From the NCBI RefSeq assembly GCF_003726095.1, contig NZ_CP026031.1, positions 3,348,001 to 3,412,000 on the forward strand: DNA of 64,000 nt. The letters are read 5' to 3'. The notes under the pieces were generated by a model that was not told where the DNA came from, made no database searches, and saw only the letters and a program-made list of their open reading frames with translations. The position numbers and the translations under genes are program-made. This DNA comes from Niallia circulans (lineage in GTDB: Bacteria; Bacillota; Bacilli; Bacillales; Cytobacillaceae). Every line of letters starts with the position of its first letter. Position 1 is the stretch's first letter. Positions 53,491-61,310 of this stretch are shown piece by piece.

Positions 53491-54048
53491 TTATTTAATA
53501 ATCTCTTGGACTCTGCTCTTAAAGCTTTTGTATACATATGTCCAAATAGCTGGCTCGGTGCGATATCTCTTCTGTAGGCTTTCGTAAAAATCTTTTTGTT
53601 TTTCCGCAAATGTTGGATCCTCTTTTGCAGGAAGCTTGGCACGCCCTTCATTAACTATTTCTTGGACTTCTGGTGCACGCGGTCCCCATTTGCCAATTAA
53701 CTCGCCTTGTTCATTTAAAATAAGCACCATAGGAATCGCTCTGCCGCCGTTTGTTAAATGGCGATCAATTAAATCTGTATCTGCATCTCGCAATGCCACA
53801 TGCATTGGCAAATCCGCCGCTTCTACTATTTTGCGAAGAACAGGATTAATCACCATCGCATCGCCACACCAATCTTCCGTAATCGTTAGGAAATGTAACT
53901 TATGCTTTTTTAATTCTTCGGTAAAACCATCTTGCGGCAAAGAGAAGTTTTCATATACTTCATGGCTTTCCTCTTTTAATGTACTCATGTTTTCCATATA
54001 TGTTTGAATCGTTGTGCCTTCTTCAAAATATTGTTGCTCTGTCTTCAT
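53491..54048 (-). CDS. Thioredoxin-like protein with a single active-site cysteine
   Basis: The 185-residue protein has a thioredoxin-type core: FLTITEDWCGDAMVINPVLRKI, VALRDADTDLIDRHL and the cis-proline segment RAIPMVLIL. The usual CxxC is Cys61-Gly-Asp-Ala, so only one redox Cys remains, and disulfide exchange by the normal route is unlikely. Such WCGDA proteins are common in Bacillaceae but I know of no defined role. Confidence 0.82.
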   Translation of the reverse strand: MKTEQQYFEEGTTIQTYMENMSTLKEESHEVYENFSLPQDGFTEELKKHKLHFLTITEDWCGDAMVINPVLRKIVEAADLPMHVALRDADTDLIDRHLTNGGRAIPMVLILNEQGELIGKWGPRAPEVQEIVNEGRAKLPAKEDPTFAEKQKDFYESLQKRYRTEPAIWTYVYKSFKSRVQEIIK

Positions 54049-54214
54049 TATGGTACACGCTCCTTTTCTATGTAGACCTTCTCTATTATTTTACTATGTC
54101 TATGTGTTTCATACTATTTTGACGATTTGGGATAAATTGCTTTTTTTGATAGATGAATGTATAGGGCTTTGTTACAATTAACTTAACAAGATTTCTTAAG
54201 ATTGGAGTTATGGC

Positions 54215-55279
54215 ATGAAGAAATTTTTTTCAACACTAGGAATGGCTTTGATTGGAGGAGTATTTGGCGGAGCACTTATGCTCACTCTTTTATCGCAAGA
54301 ATGGACTATCACGAATATTCTTCTTGGAGTCGTTTGTTTCCTTGCATTTTATATTATACATATTATTTTACATGAAGGTGGACATCTTATTTTCGGAAAA
54401 TTAACTGGCTATTCCCTTGTCTCCTTTCGCGTTTTTTCCTGGATGGTCGTTGCCACTAAAGACGGTTTAAAGTGGAAAAAGCTGCATGTGCCAGGCACAT
54501 TAGGCCAGTGTTTAATGGCTCCTCCCGAATATGTGAAAGGCAAGTATCCCTTTAAGTTGTATTTATGCGGCGGAGTTATCATAAATTTTCTCAGTAGTTT
54601 AGTGGTTGGCGGCATTGCTTTGATTGTATACGGGAATGCTTTTCCTATCCCTGTCACTCTATTCGTACTCCTTGGCCTCTTTATTGGAGTCACAAATATT
54701 ATTCCTTATGGTTTTAACGATGGGATGACATTAAAAATGGCGTGGAGCAACGAAAAAAAGCAATGGCAGCTATTTAGTCAATTCTATATTAATGCGCAAA
54801 CTTCCAATGGCATTTCTTATCAGGAGCTGCCAGAAGAACTATTTGCACTGCCCGATGGCGATGATGGGAAGGATTATTTTTCCCAGTGGGGACTGTGCAT
54901 GCAACAAGTGCGCGCAATGGACCGCCTCGATTTTGAAGAAGCAAAGAGAATTAATGACTTACTGTGGGCAAGGAAAGACGAGTTAATCTCCCTTTTCCGA
55001 GTGGAGGTTGCCAAAGAGCGCTTGTTTTTGTTAACTGTGCTGGAAGGTGACAAAGAAGAAGTCCAATCTATTTATAAGAATAAAGAAGTAAAACGCTTCT
55101 TAGCAATCAAACAGATGAGCAATAAACGAATTGCCGCCGCATATGAGTTGCACGTAAATGGCGATCGCCAAAAAGCAACTGCGCTTTGCGAAGAAGGAGC
55201 TCAGTTGGAGAAGCATAATCCGAATATGACCGATATTGTGCTAGAGAAGCGATTGATGAAGACTTTGTTGGCAGGATGA
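54215..55279 (+). CDS. M50-type membrane zinc metalloprotease-like protein
   Basis: The 354-residue protein has about five transmembrane helices in the first 170 residues. LHEGGH matches the HExxH zinc site of site-2 protease relatives, and IPYGFNDGMTL stands in the place of the third-ligand motif NxxxDG. The C-terminal half (residues 190-354) is soluble and helical. Substrate unknown. It is a lone plus-strand gene that ends next to the tandem repeat array. Confidence 0.78.
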   Translation: MKKFFSTLGMALIGGVFGGALMLTLLSQEWTITNILLGVVCFLAFYIIHIILHEGGHLIFGKLTGYSLVSFRVFSWMVVATKDGLKWKKLHVPGTLGQCLMAPPEYVKGKYPFKLYLCGGVIINFLSSLVVGGIALIVYGNAFPIPVTLFVLLGLFIGVTNIIPYGFNDGMTLKMAWSNEKKQWQLFSQFYINAQTSNGISYQELPEELFALPDGDDGKDYFSQWGLCMQQVRAMDRLDFEEAKRINDLLWARKDELISLFRVEVAKERLFLLTVLEGDKEEVQSIYKNKEVKRFLAIKQMSNKRIAAAYELHVNGDRQKATALCEEGAQLEKHNPNMTDIVLEKRLMKTLLAG

Positions 55280-55317
55280 GTTTTGGTGGGGTGGGATTGA
55301 GTTGGTTTGGGTTGGGG

Positions 55318-55930
55318 GTTGGCTGATATTTTCTCAGTTTGGCTGATTCCTCCCTCAGTTTGACTGATATTTTCCCAGGTTGGCTGATTCCTCCTCCACT
55401 TTGGCTGATATTTTCCTAGGTTGGCTGATTCCTCCTCCACTTTGGCTGATATTTTCCTAGTTTTGGCTGATTCTACCTCTACTTTGGCTGATATTTTCTC
55501 AGTTTGGCTGATTCCTCCTCCACTTTGGCTGATATTTTCCTAGGTTTGGCTGATTTCTCCCTTACTTTGGCTGATATTTTCCTAGGTTGGCTGATTCCTC
55601 CTCCACTTTGGCTGATATTTTCCTAGGTTGGCTGATTCTACCTCTACTTTGGCTGATATTTTCCTAGGTTGGTTGATTCCTCCCTTACTTTGGCTGATAT
55701 TTTCCCAGGTTGGCTGATTTCTCCCTTACTTTGGCTGATATTTTCCTAGGTTGGCTGATTTCTCCCTTACTTTGGCTGATATTTTCCTAGTTTTGGCTGA
55801 TTCCTCCCCCACTTTGGCTGATATTTTCTCGGTTTGGCTGATTCCTCCCTCAGTTTGACTGATATTTCTTCAGGTTGGTTGATTCCACCCACGCTTTCCG
55901 CTGATTCCACCCTAACTTTAGCTGATCCTC
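55318..55930. repeat. Tandem array of 41-42 bp composite repeats
   Basis: About 13-14 copies of a two-part unit fill this gap. The first half is TTGGCTGATTCCTCC plus a variable 4-5 bases ending in AC; the second is TTTGGCTGATATTTTCC plus TAGG, CAGG or TCAG. Both halves share GGCTGAT. Unit length alternates between 41 and 42 bp, so no reading frame is kept and the ORFs seen across it on the minus strand are not real genes. Copies decay toward the right end (55870-55960). No CRISPR spacer structure is present. Confidence 0.88.
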
Positions 55931-56046
55931 TTCCCGCTTCTCCTAATATATCCATAACTCGGCTGACCTTCGCCCAAACTTTCGCTAATAAAGTGTATTT
56001 TCTTATATCCTCTCATCCATTTCATCGAATATTCCCTTCACTCCAA

Positions 56047-56100
56047 AAAAAGCTCCAATAAAAGTCTATAATTAGACTAATTGGAGCTTCTTTTTATTTT
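56047..56100. terminator. Bidirectional terminator next to the sulfatase gene
   Basis: AAGCTCCAAT and ATTGGAGCTT arms flank an AT-rich loop, with A-run on the left and T-run on the right. It closes the minus-strand sulfatase transcript and could end transcription entering from the array. Confidence 0.8.
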
Positions 56101-57433
56101 ATTTTTGCCTTTTTGTATATGCTCTACCTATCTTAGCTTCTTCAGACCATCTTGCTGAGGCAATGCCGGGTACAGCTCCTTTTAATAAAGGATCTTTTGT
56201 TTCGTTCATCCAATTTGCCACTTTTTCGCGCAATTGCCTTGCTACTTCAGAGTATGCAGGATCATGGATAAGATTTTTATATTCTAATGGATCTTTTTCT
56301 AGGTCATACAACTCTTCTGCCTCATTTGGTACATAATATTCTTTGCGAACCTCAGCTCCTGATGGGCTGCTGTGGATATCCATCGGCATATAAATTTTGG
56401 GACCATCCTCAAAATTTTTCACATACTTATATTTCTCTGTCCGCACTCCGCGCATTGGATGGTAATTATCATGCCAGGTTAATTCACAAAAGAAGTCCTC
56501 ACGAATTTTCTCATTAGATTGTTTTAATAATAATGGAGCAAAGCTTTTCCCATCTAAATCATCGGGAATCGGTAAGCCCGCTAAGTCTAATAATGTGGGC
56601 ATAATATCAATATTGCAAAGTAATTCCGTCGAAACAACATTTTTCCCAAACAGTTTTGGATTATAGAAAATTAAAGCTGTTTCTAATCCTGCTTCTTTCA
56701 ACGTTCCTTTTGCCCTTGGGAACGCTATTCCGTGATCTGTTGTATAAATAACAATTGTATTGTCTATTAAACCTGTTTCTTCTAATGTGTCCATAATTCT
56801 TTTTATTGCAGCATCTAGCACTTTTACAGAACCATTCATTAACGCAATTTCCTTACGAATGGCTTCCGTGTCTGGTAAATATTCTGGTACTTCTACTGCT
56901 GAAATTTCATCTGCAAATGGTTCATACTCATCAAAAGTACGATGTGTTTCCCAAAATCCAATATTTGCAAAGAAGGGTTTACCATCCTCCTTTTTTTCTT
57001 GCAGGTATTTCACTGCACTATCTGCCACTTGCGGCGCTCTTGATCCTTCAATTTTCTCATAGCGGTCATATCCTAGCTTATAAGAAGAAGTCCAAGTGCC
57101 TCTTTCTGTGTGTCCTACTGTCTCATGGCTAAATCCAATTAAAGCTGATTCATAGCCAGCCTCGGAAAATTTAGTAGGCATTGTATCGATGCTTTCCTCT
57201 ATTCCAAACTCATAATGCGCTAGACCAATTAATCCATTATTATGTGGATACAAACCTGTTAAGATACTACCACGACTCGGACTACATTGAGGTGCTGGAC
57301 AAAAGAATTGATCAAAGCGCACCCCTTCTGCAGCTAATCGATCAATTTCAGGAGATTCAACAGCTTTTCCATAACAGCCTAAATGTCTACCTGTATCATG
57401 CGAAATCATAAAAACAATATTAGGTTTATTCAT
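56099..57433 (-). CDS. Sulfatase, heparan-N-sulfatase-like, without signal peptide
   Basis: The 444-residue S1-type sulfatase has the formylglycine site Cys50-Ser-Pro-Ser-Arg54 within QCSPSRGSILTGLYPHNNG. IVFMISHDTGRHLGCYG near the start supplies a metal ligand; THR and TTDHG motifs follow. The layout resembles SGSH-type N-sulfatases. The N-terminus has no export signal, so it works in the cytoplasm on a substrate brought in by the PTS encoded upstream (15 bp gap). The Cys must be converted to formylglycine, but no maturase gene lies in the window. Confidence 0.9.
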   Translation of the reverse strand: MNKPNIVFMISHDTGRHLGCYGKAVESPEIDRLAAEGVRFDQFFCPAPQCSPSRGSILTGLYPHNNGLIGLAHYEFGIEESIDTMPTKFSEAGYESALIGFSHETVGHTERGTWTSSYKLGYDRYEKIEGSRAPQVADSAVKYLQEKKEDGKPFFANIGFWETHRTFDEYEPFADEISAVEVPEYLPDTEAIRKEIALMNGSVKVLDAAIKRIMDTLEETGLIDNTIVIYTTDHGIAFPRAKGTLKEAGLETALIFYNPKLFGKNVVSTELLCNIDIMPTLLDLAGLPIPDDLDGKSFAPLLLKQSNEKIREDFFCELTWHDNYHPMRGVRTEKYKYVKNFEDGPKIYMPMDIHSSPSGAEVRKEYYVPNEAEELYDLEKDPLEYKNLIHDPAYSEVARQLREKVANWMNETKDPLLKGAVPGIASARWSEEAKIGRAYTKRQK

Positions 57434-57448
57434 TTATATTCACTCCTT

Positions 57449-59290
57449 TTATTCTCCTACTATTTCTTCAATCTCTGTTTTGATAATAGATACATGTGGT
57501 CCATAAATTACTTGAACTCCATTTCCACGTAACATTACTCCCTTAGCACCTGTACCTTTTAATACAGCTTCTGATACTTTCGAAGAATCTTTGACGGTTA
57601 CGCGCAATCTAGTTGCACAATTATCAACTTCGGATAAATTATCTTTTCCACCTAATCCAGAAATAATGGTTGCAGCTCTGCTACTTCCATCTGTTGCGGC
57701 AGCTGCATCTTCTGCCAACTCCTCGTCCTCTCTTCCAGGTGTTTTATAATTAAATTTCACAATTAGAAATCTAAATACTACATAATAAACAACAAAGAAG
57801 ACTATCCCTATTAGGGGAATCAGAATCCAATTTGTTTTATCGTTTCCTTGTAGAATTCCAAATAAAGTCAAGTCAATTAATCCAGCAGAGAAGGTCATTC
57901 CCACTGTAATATGGAAGATATGAGCTATCATATAAGATAGTCCCCAAAAAGCTGCATGTACTACAAATAACACTGGCGCTACAAATAAAAAGGCAAACTC
58001 CAACGGTTCTGTAATACCAGTTAAAAAGGAAGTCAATGCTCCTGTTGCCAGTAAACCAAATATCTTCTTTTTATTCTCTGGTTTCGCTGTATGATACATC
58101 GCTAAGGCTGCCCCAATTAATCCAAACATCATTGGGAAGTATTTCCCACTCATAAAACGTGCTGTTCCAATGTAATACTGTTCAACATTTGGATCTGCTA
58201 ATTGAGCGAAGAAGATATTCTGCGCTCCTTGCACAACATTCCCCGCGACCTCTAAGGTCCCCCCAAGGCCGGTTTGCCAAAAAGGTAAATAAAAGATATG
58301 GTGCAATCCCAAAGGCCCTAATAACTTTACAACAAACCCAAATAAGAAGGTTCCAAAATATCCTGTTTTATCTACAAGTCCACCTAATTGAGCGATTCCT
58401 TCTTGAATTGGCGGCCATACTATATACATGGCTATTCCAAGGAAGATGGATACAACAGAAGTAATGATAGGAATAAAACGGGATCCACTAAAAAATCCTA
58501 AAAACTGTGGCAGTTGAACTTTATTGAATCTGCTGTGCAGCATGTATGTAACTAAACCAGCTATGATACCGCCAAATACACCTGTTTGTAATGTCTGAAT
58601 TCCTAATGTTATGCCCTGCCCAACGCCAGCTAAGTTTTCAGTAGCTAACTTATTGGTAATTTGTAACATTGCATTTAGCGATGCATTCATTACAAGGTAG
58701 GAAAGAACGGATGCAAGTCCAGCAACCCCTTTATCGGATTTTGCTAGGCCAACCGCAATTCCAATAGCAAAAATTAAAGGTAAATTTCCAAATATAATGT
58801 TTCCCGCGGAACTCATTATCGTAAAAATCGCCTGTAAAATCGTATGATCTAAAAATGGATAAAGAGCAATTGTATTAGGGTTAGAAAAAGCACCCCCAAT
58901 TCCTAATAAAAGTCCTGCGGCAGGTAATACAGCAATTGGAAGCATAATTGCTTTCCCAAACATTTGAAACTTACCAAAAAGCTTGTTAAACATATTTTTT
59001 TCTCTCCTCTCACACTGGTCCCTGTTCTGTTGCGACTCTCGATTTTTTAGTTGTTTATTCATTTCAAGGTACAATTGATAAGTGCTATCTTTTCCAAGAA
59101 GTATATGCAGTTCATCCTCCCGAAATAGTGCTGCGTACACTCCCTGTAATGACTTTAATTCCTCTAGCCTTACCTGATCCTCCCTCACTAGCCCTAACCG
59201 TAATTTAGTTGCACATGCCTCGGCATACTTAATATTTTCAATGCCTCCAAGGTGTCTCATAATATTTGCGCATATCTGTTGGAAATCCAT
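57449..59290 (-). CDS. PTS enzyme II, glucose/N-acetylglucosamine family, B-C-B layout
   Basis: Membrane sugar permease with phosphotransfer domains, 613 residues. Residues 1-80 form a complete EIIB-like domain with phospho-Cys motif ACATKLRL (Cys26); a charged linker follows; residues 100-490 form the EIIC domain (MFNKLFGKFQMFGKAIMLPIAVLPAAGLLLG, later GITEPLEF); the C-terminus is a second EIIB with DNCATRLRV. The start at 59290 has GGGAGGTTTCAA. An internal ATG at 58993 (residue 100) has AGAGGAGAG upstream and could give a normal EIICB. The RAT/terminator ahead of it places expression under the antiterminator. Confidence 0.9.
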   Translation of the reverse strand: MDFQQICANIMRHLGGIENIKYAEACATKLRLGLVREDQVRLEELKSLQGVYAALFREDELHILLGKDSTYQLYLEMNKQLKNRESQQNRDQCERREKNMFNKLFGKFQMFGKAIMLPIAVLPAAGLLLGIGGAFSNPNTIALYPFLDHTILQAIFTIMSSAGNIIFGNLPLIFAIGIAVGLAKSDKGVAGLASVLSYLVMNASLNAMLQITNKLATENLAGVGQGITLGIQTLQTGVFGGIIAGLVTYMLHSRFNKVQLPQFLGFFSGSRFIPIITSVVSIFLGIAMYIVWPPIQEGIAQLGGLVDKTGYFGTFLFGFVVKLLGPLGLHHIFYLPFWQTGLGGTLEVAGNVVQGAQNIFFAQLADPNVEQYYIGTARFMSGKYFPMMFGLIGAALAMYHTAKPENKKKIFGLLATGALTSFLTGITEPLEFAFLFVAPVLFVVHAAFWGLSYMIAHIFHITVGMTFSAGLIDLTLFGILQGNDKTNWILIPLIGIVFFVVYYVVFRFLIVKFNYKTPGREDEELAEDAAAATDGSSRAATIISGLGGKDNLSEVDNCATRLRVTVKDSSKVSEAVLKGTGAKGVMLRGNGVQVIYGPHVSIIKTEIEEIVGE

Positions 59291-59362
59291 TTGAAACCTC
59301 CCGTAAATAGACCTGTTAAACTAGTGCAATCTTTCCTCTTGTTGTTGCTAGCAATAGAAAAA

Positions 59363-59435
59363 GGCAAGACCTAAAAAGACAGAGAGAATATTTCTCTATC
59401 TTTTTAGGTCTTGCCTGATTGAACAGTAACAATCC
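59363..59435 (-). promoter_or_regulatory. RAT antiterminator site and terminator ahead of the PTS enzyme II gene
   Basis: On the minus strand GGATTGTTACTG (59435-59424) and GGCAAGACC (59416-59408) match the LicT/SacY RAT consensus. The latter also forms one arm of a long terminator hairpin (GGTCTTGCC at 59371-59363) with a TTTTT tail. Binding of the antiterminator would block the terminator. It sits in the gap between the antiterminator gene and the enzyme II gene. Confidence 0.9.
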
Positions 59436-59443
59436 CCTGTATT

Positions 59444-60280
59444 CTACTTATTGCTTTTGTCCCAAAGTCTTTGAATATGCAAGGTTAAAAACCCAACTTC
59501 TGATTCTGGCACTTCGTATTGATATTCTTGATTTAAAAACACCGCTAGCACTTCTGAGCATTCATATGCTCTCTTATATTTACTCTTCACAATATCGAGC
59601 ATCTCGTCATCCATCTCATGAAATGCCTCATTTTTTTCCATTCTACTGATAACAAATTCTAAATGCGTTAAAAATCGATGGTATGTTAAGGAATCCTTAT
59701 CAATTTCCATATTAAGCTGACTTGCAACAATATCCAATAAATCTTGTAAGATCATCGTTCGCTTTAAAGGGACATCTACATTATTCGAATTCATTGTTCC
59801 CGTATGGATATGTAAGCCTATATATCCAGCCTCATCAATAGGAAGTTGAATGCCAAGTTTTTTCTCTACTTGGTTAATCGCCCATACCCCAATTTCATAC
59901 TCCTTAGGATATAAAATCTTTACTTCACTTAATAATCTATTGCGAATGGCTATCCCTTTTTTCATCCGATCAATGGCAAATGCCAAATGATCTGTTAGCG
60001 CAATATGAATATGACTATTCAGCTCAACTTCTAAAAATTCCTCCGCATAAGAAATAATTTCTTCTGCTATCGTTATATAGGATTCTGGCAATGACTCTAG
60101 CAATTCCTGAAATTGTTTCGTTTCATTTTTCAAGATAAAAATCTTTTCAATTTTACTCTCTTGAATTAAATCATTCTTCCCTTTTTGAAAGGCAATACCT
60201 GCACCAAGCACAATTTTTTCTGTGCCCTCTTCTATAATAACTACTGCATTATTATTCAATATCTTATTAATCCTAAGCAT
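59444..60280 (-). CDS. LicT-type transcriptional antiterminator (CAT-RBD plus two PRD domains)
   Basis: RNA-binding protein that stabilises RAT hairpins when the PTS substrate is present. The 278-residue protein has the RNA-binding N-terminus MLRINKILNNNAVVIIEEGTEKIVLGAGIAFQKGKND, then two PRD domains whose regulatory histidines are in LNSHIHIALTDHLAFAIDR, GYIGLHIH, HRFLTHLEF and GFLTLHIQRL. PTS proteins phosphorylate these. It lies between two RAT sites, one ahead of EIIA and one ahead of enzyme II, and should control both. Confidence 0.93.
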   Translation of the reverse strand: MLRINKILNNNAVVIIEEGTEKIVLGAGIAFQKGKNDLIQESKIEKIFILKNETKQFQELLESLPESYITIAEEIISYAEEFLEVELNSHIHIALTDHLAFAIDRMKKGIAIRNRLLSEVKILYPKEYEIGVWAINQVEKKLGIQLPIDEAGYIGLHIHTGTMNSNNVDVPLKRTMILQDLLDIVASQLNMEIDKDSLTYHRFLTHLEFVISRMEKNEAFHEMDDEMLDIVKSKYKRAYECSEVLAVFLNQEYQYEVPESEVGFLTLHIQRLWDKSNK

Positions 60281-60313
60281 TATCCCATCCCCTTTTTCAA
60301 ATGAAGGGTTTTA

Positions 60314-60808
60314 TTATAAAGAGGCAATTAGAACTTCCTCAATTCCAGCATTCCCTTGCTCCTTATATTTCTTTTCCAGACTCTTCACATTATCTCTATT
60401 CAATATAACCATTGGGGTTATAGTGCTAGCCGCATTTTCTTCCACTTTCTCTAAATCGAATTCAACAAGTATATCTCCAATAGATACTTGATCGCCTTCT
60501 TTTACATGAACGATAAACCCTTCTCCTTTCATATTAACTGTATCCAACCCAATATGAATCAGAATTTCTAAACCATTATTACTTTCCAATCCTATAGCAT
60601 GTTTCGTTGGAAACACTTGTTTTACTGTTGCTTCGATCGGAGCAACTACTTTTCCTTCAGCTGGGACAAAAGCGATCCCATCTCCCATCATTTTTTCAGC
60701 GAAAACAGGATCCGGAACTTCTTCTATTGGAATGACCTTTCCTGTGATTGGTGCTTTTAATCTTTCTTGCTTTGCTTTATTGTTTCCAAATAGTTTACCT
60801 AGTACCAA
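60314..60808 (-). CDS. PTS EIIA component, glucose (Crr) family
   Basis: Soluble phosphocarrier of 164 residues that passes phosphate from HPr to the EIIB domain. Features are LKAPITGKVIPIEEVPDPVFAEKMMGDGIA, the first His in TKHAIGLES and the phospho-His in LEILIHIGLDTVN. The start is a TTG at 60808 about ten bases after AAGGAG; an overlapping ATG belongs to another frame. It is the first gene after the RAT leader and promoter. Confidence 0.92.
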   Translation of the reverse strand: MVLGKLFGNNKAKQERLKAPITGKVIPIEEVPDPVFAEKMMGDGIAFVPAEGKVVAPIEATVKQVFPTKHAIGLESNNGLEILIHIGLDTVNMKGEGFIVHVKEGDQVSIGDILVEFDLEKVEENAASTITPMVILNRDNVKSLEKKYKEQGNAGIEEVLIASL

Positions 60809-60832
60809 TTTCCATACACTCCTTTATTTTGA

Positions 60833-60911
60833 CAAAAAAAGACCTAAAACAACTAGAGAAACATTCCTCCCAATTGTCTTAGGTCTTGCCTGATTGAACA
60901 GTAACAAATCC
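60833..60911 (-). promoter_or_regulatory. RAT antiterminator site and terminator ahead of the EIIA gene
   Basis: On the minus strand GGATTTGTTACTG (60911-60899) and GGCAAGACC (60890-60882) form the RAT, and GACCTAAG...TTTTAGGTC makes the terminator stem (60885-60841) followed by seven T residues. It has one extra T relative to the site at 59435, which may change affinity. Confidence 0.9.
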
Positions 60912-60931
60912 TCGATATATTAATTGATTTT

Positions 60932-60960
60932 ATCTTATAATAGAATAAAAGCGTTGTCAA
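60932..60960 (-). promoter_or_regulatory. Sigma-A promoter of the PTS operon with overlapping cre-like site
   Basis: On the minus strand TTGACA (60960-60955), a 17-bp spacer and TAAGAT (60937-60932) form a good promoter directly ahead of the RAT leader. TGACAACGCTTTTA (60959-60946) matches the CcpA cre consensus at 12 of 14 positions and covers the -35, suggesting glucose repression. Confidence 0.7.
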
Positions 60961-61262
60961 TCATTTTTTGTATTCGCTTACTATCTATTTATTAACTTTC
61001 CAATTTTCTCGATTGTGTATGGATAATACGTTTTATAGTTTTAACAAATATAATCCTTCACCATTTGTTTATGCGCCTCATTAAGTCAATTCCTCAGGCA
61101 CCCTCTGTAGCAACAATTTCTGGCATTAGGCCCTAGGACTTCTTTACGTTCATTTTATCTCCCTCAATCTACATTAAATAGTACGAATGAGTTTTCTGTT
61201 CTTCCATTCACATCATAACACACTTTTATCCAAAACGGATGAAAGTGTGCAAATTAATAAAT
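60961..61262. other. Non-coding stretch upstream of the PTS promoter
   Basis: No gene seen. The only structure is a hairpin CACACTTTTATCC (61219-61231) / GGATGAAAGTGTG (61237-61249), possibly a transcript end for the regulator gene, without a T-run. Confidence 0.4.
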
Positions 61263-61310
61263 AAACTTGTGAGGAAAAGGCTATTATATAAATTAGTAGC
61301 TCACAAGTTT
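61263..61310. repeat. 11-bp perfect inverted repeat at the end of the PRD regulator gene
   Basis: AAACTTGTGAG (61263-61273) and CTCACAAGTTT (61300-61310) flank a 26-base loop and overlap the stop codon. It could act as a weak terminator for the regulator transcript. Confidence 0.5.

Noticed and set aside
53337..53651. N-terminal extension of the YfiB-like ABC gene
   Set aside because: The 105 extra residues are unlike any ABC exporter N-terminus, part lies over a terminator and the next gene, and a good ribosome site precedes the ATG at 53336.
55201..55440. Minus-strand ORF of 79 residues rich in GKYQP/NQP-type repeats
   Set aside because: It is a translation of the 41-42 bp repeat array and the end of the plus-strand protease gene; unit length is not a multiple of three and frames are not kept between copies.
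55318..55930. Possible CRISPR array
   Set aside because: The repeats abut each other with only small variation and there are no unique spacers of constant length; no cas genes nearby.
55767..55955. Minus-strand ORF of 62 residues in the same array
   Set aside because: Same reason: repeat-derived, no ribosome site, frame not conserved between copies.
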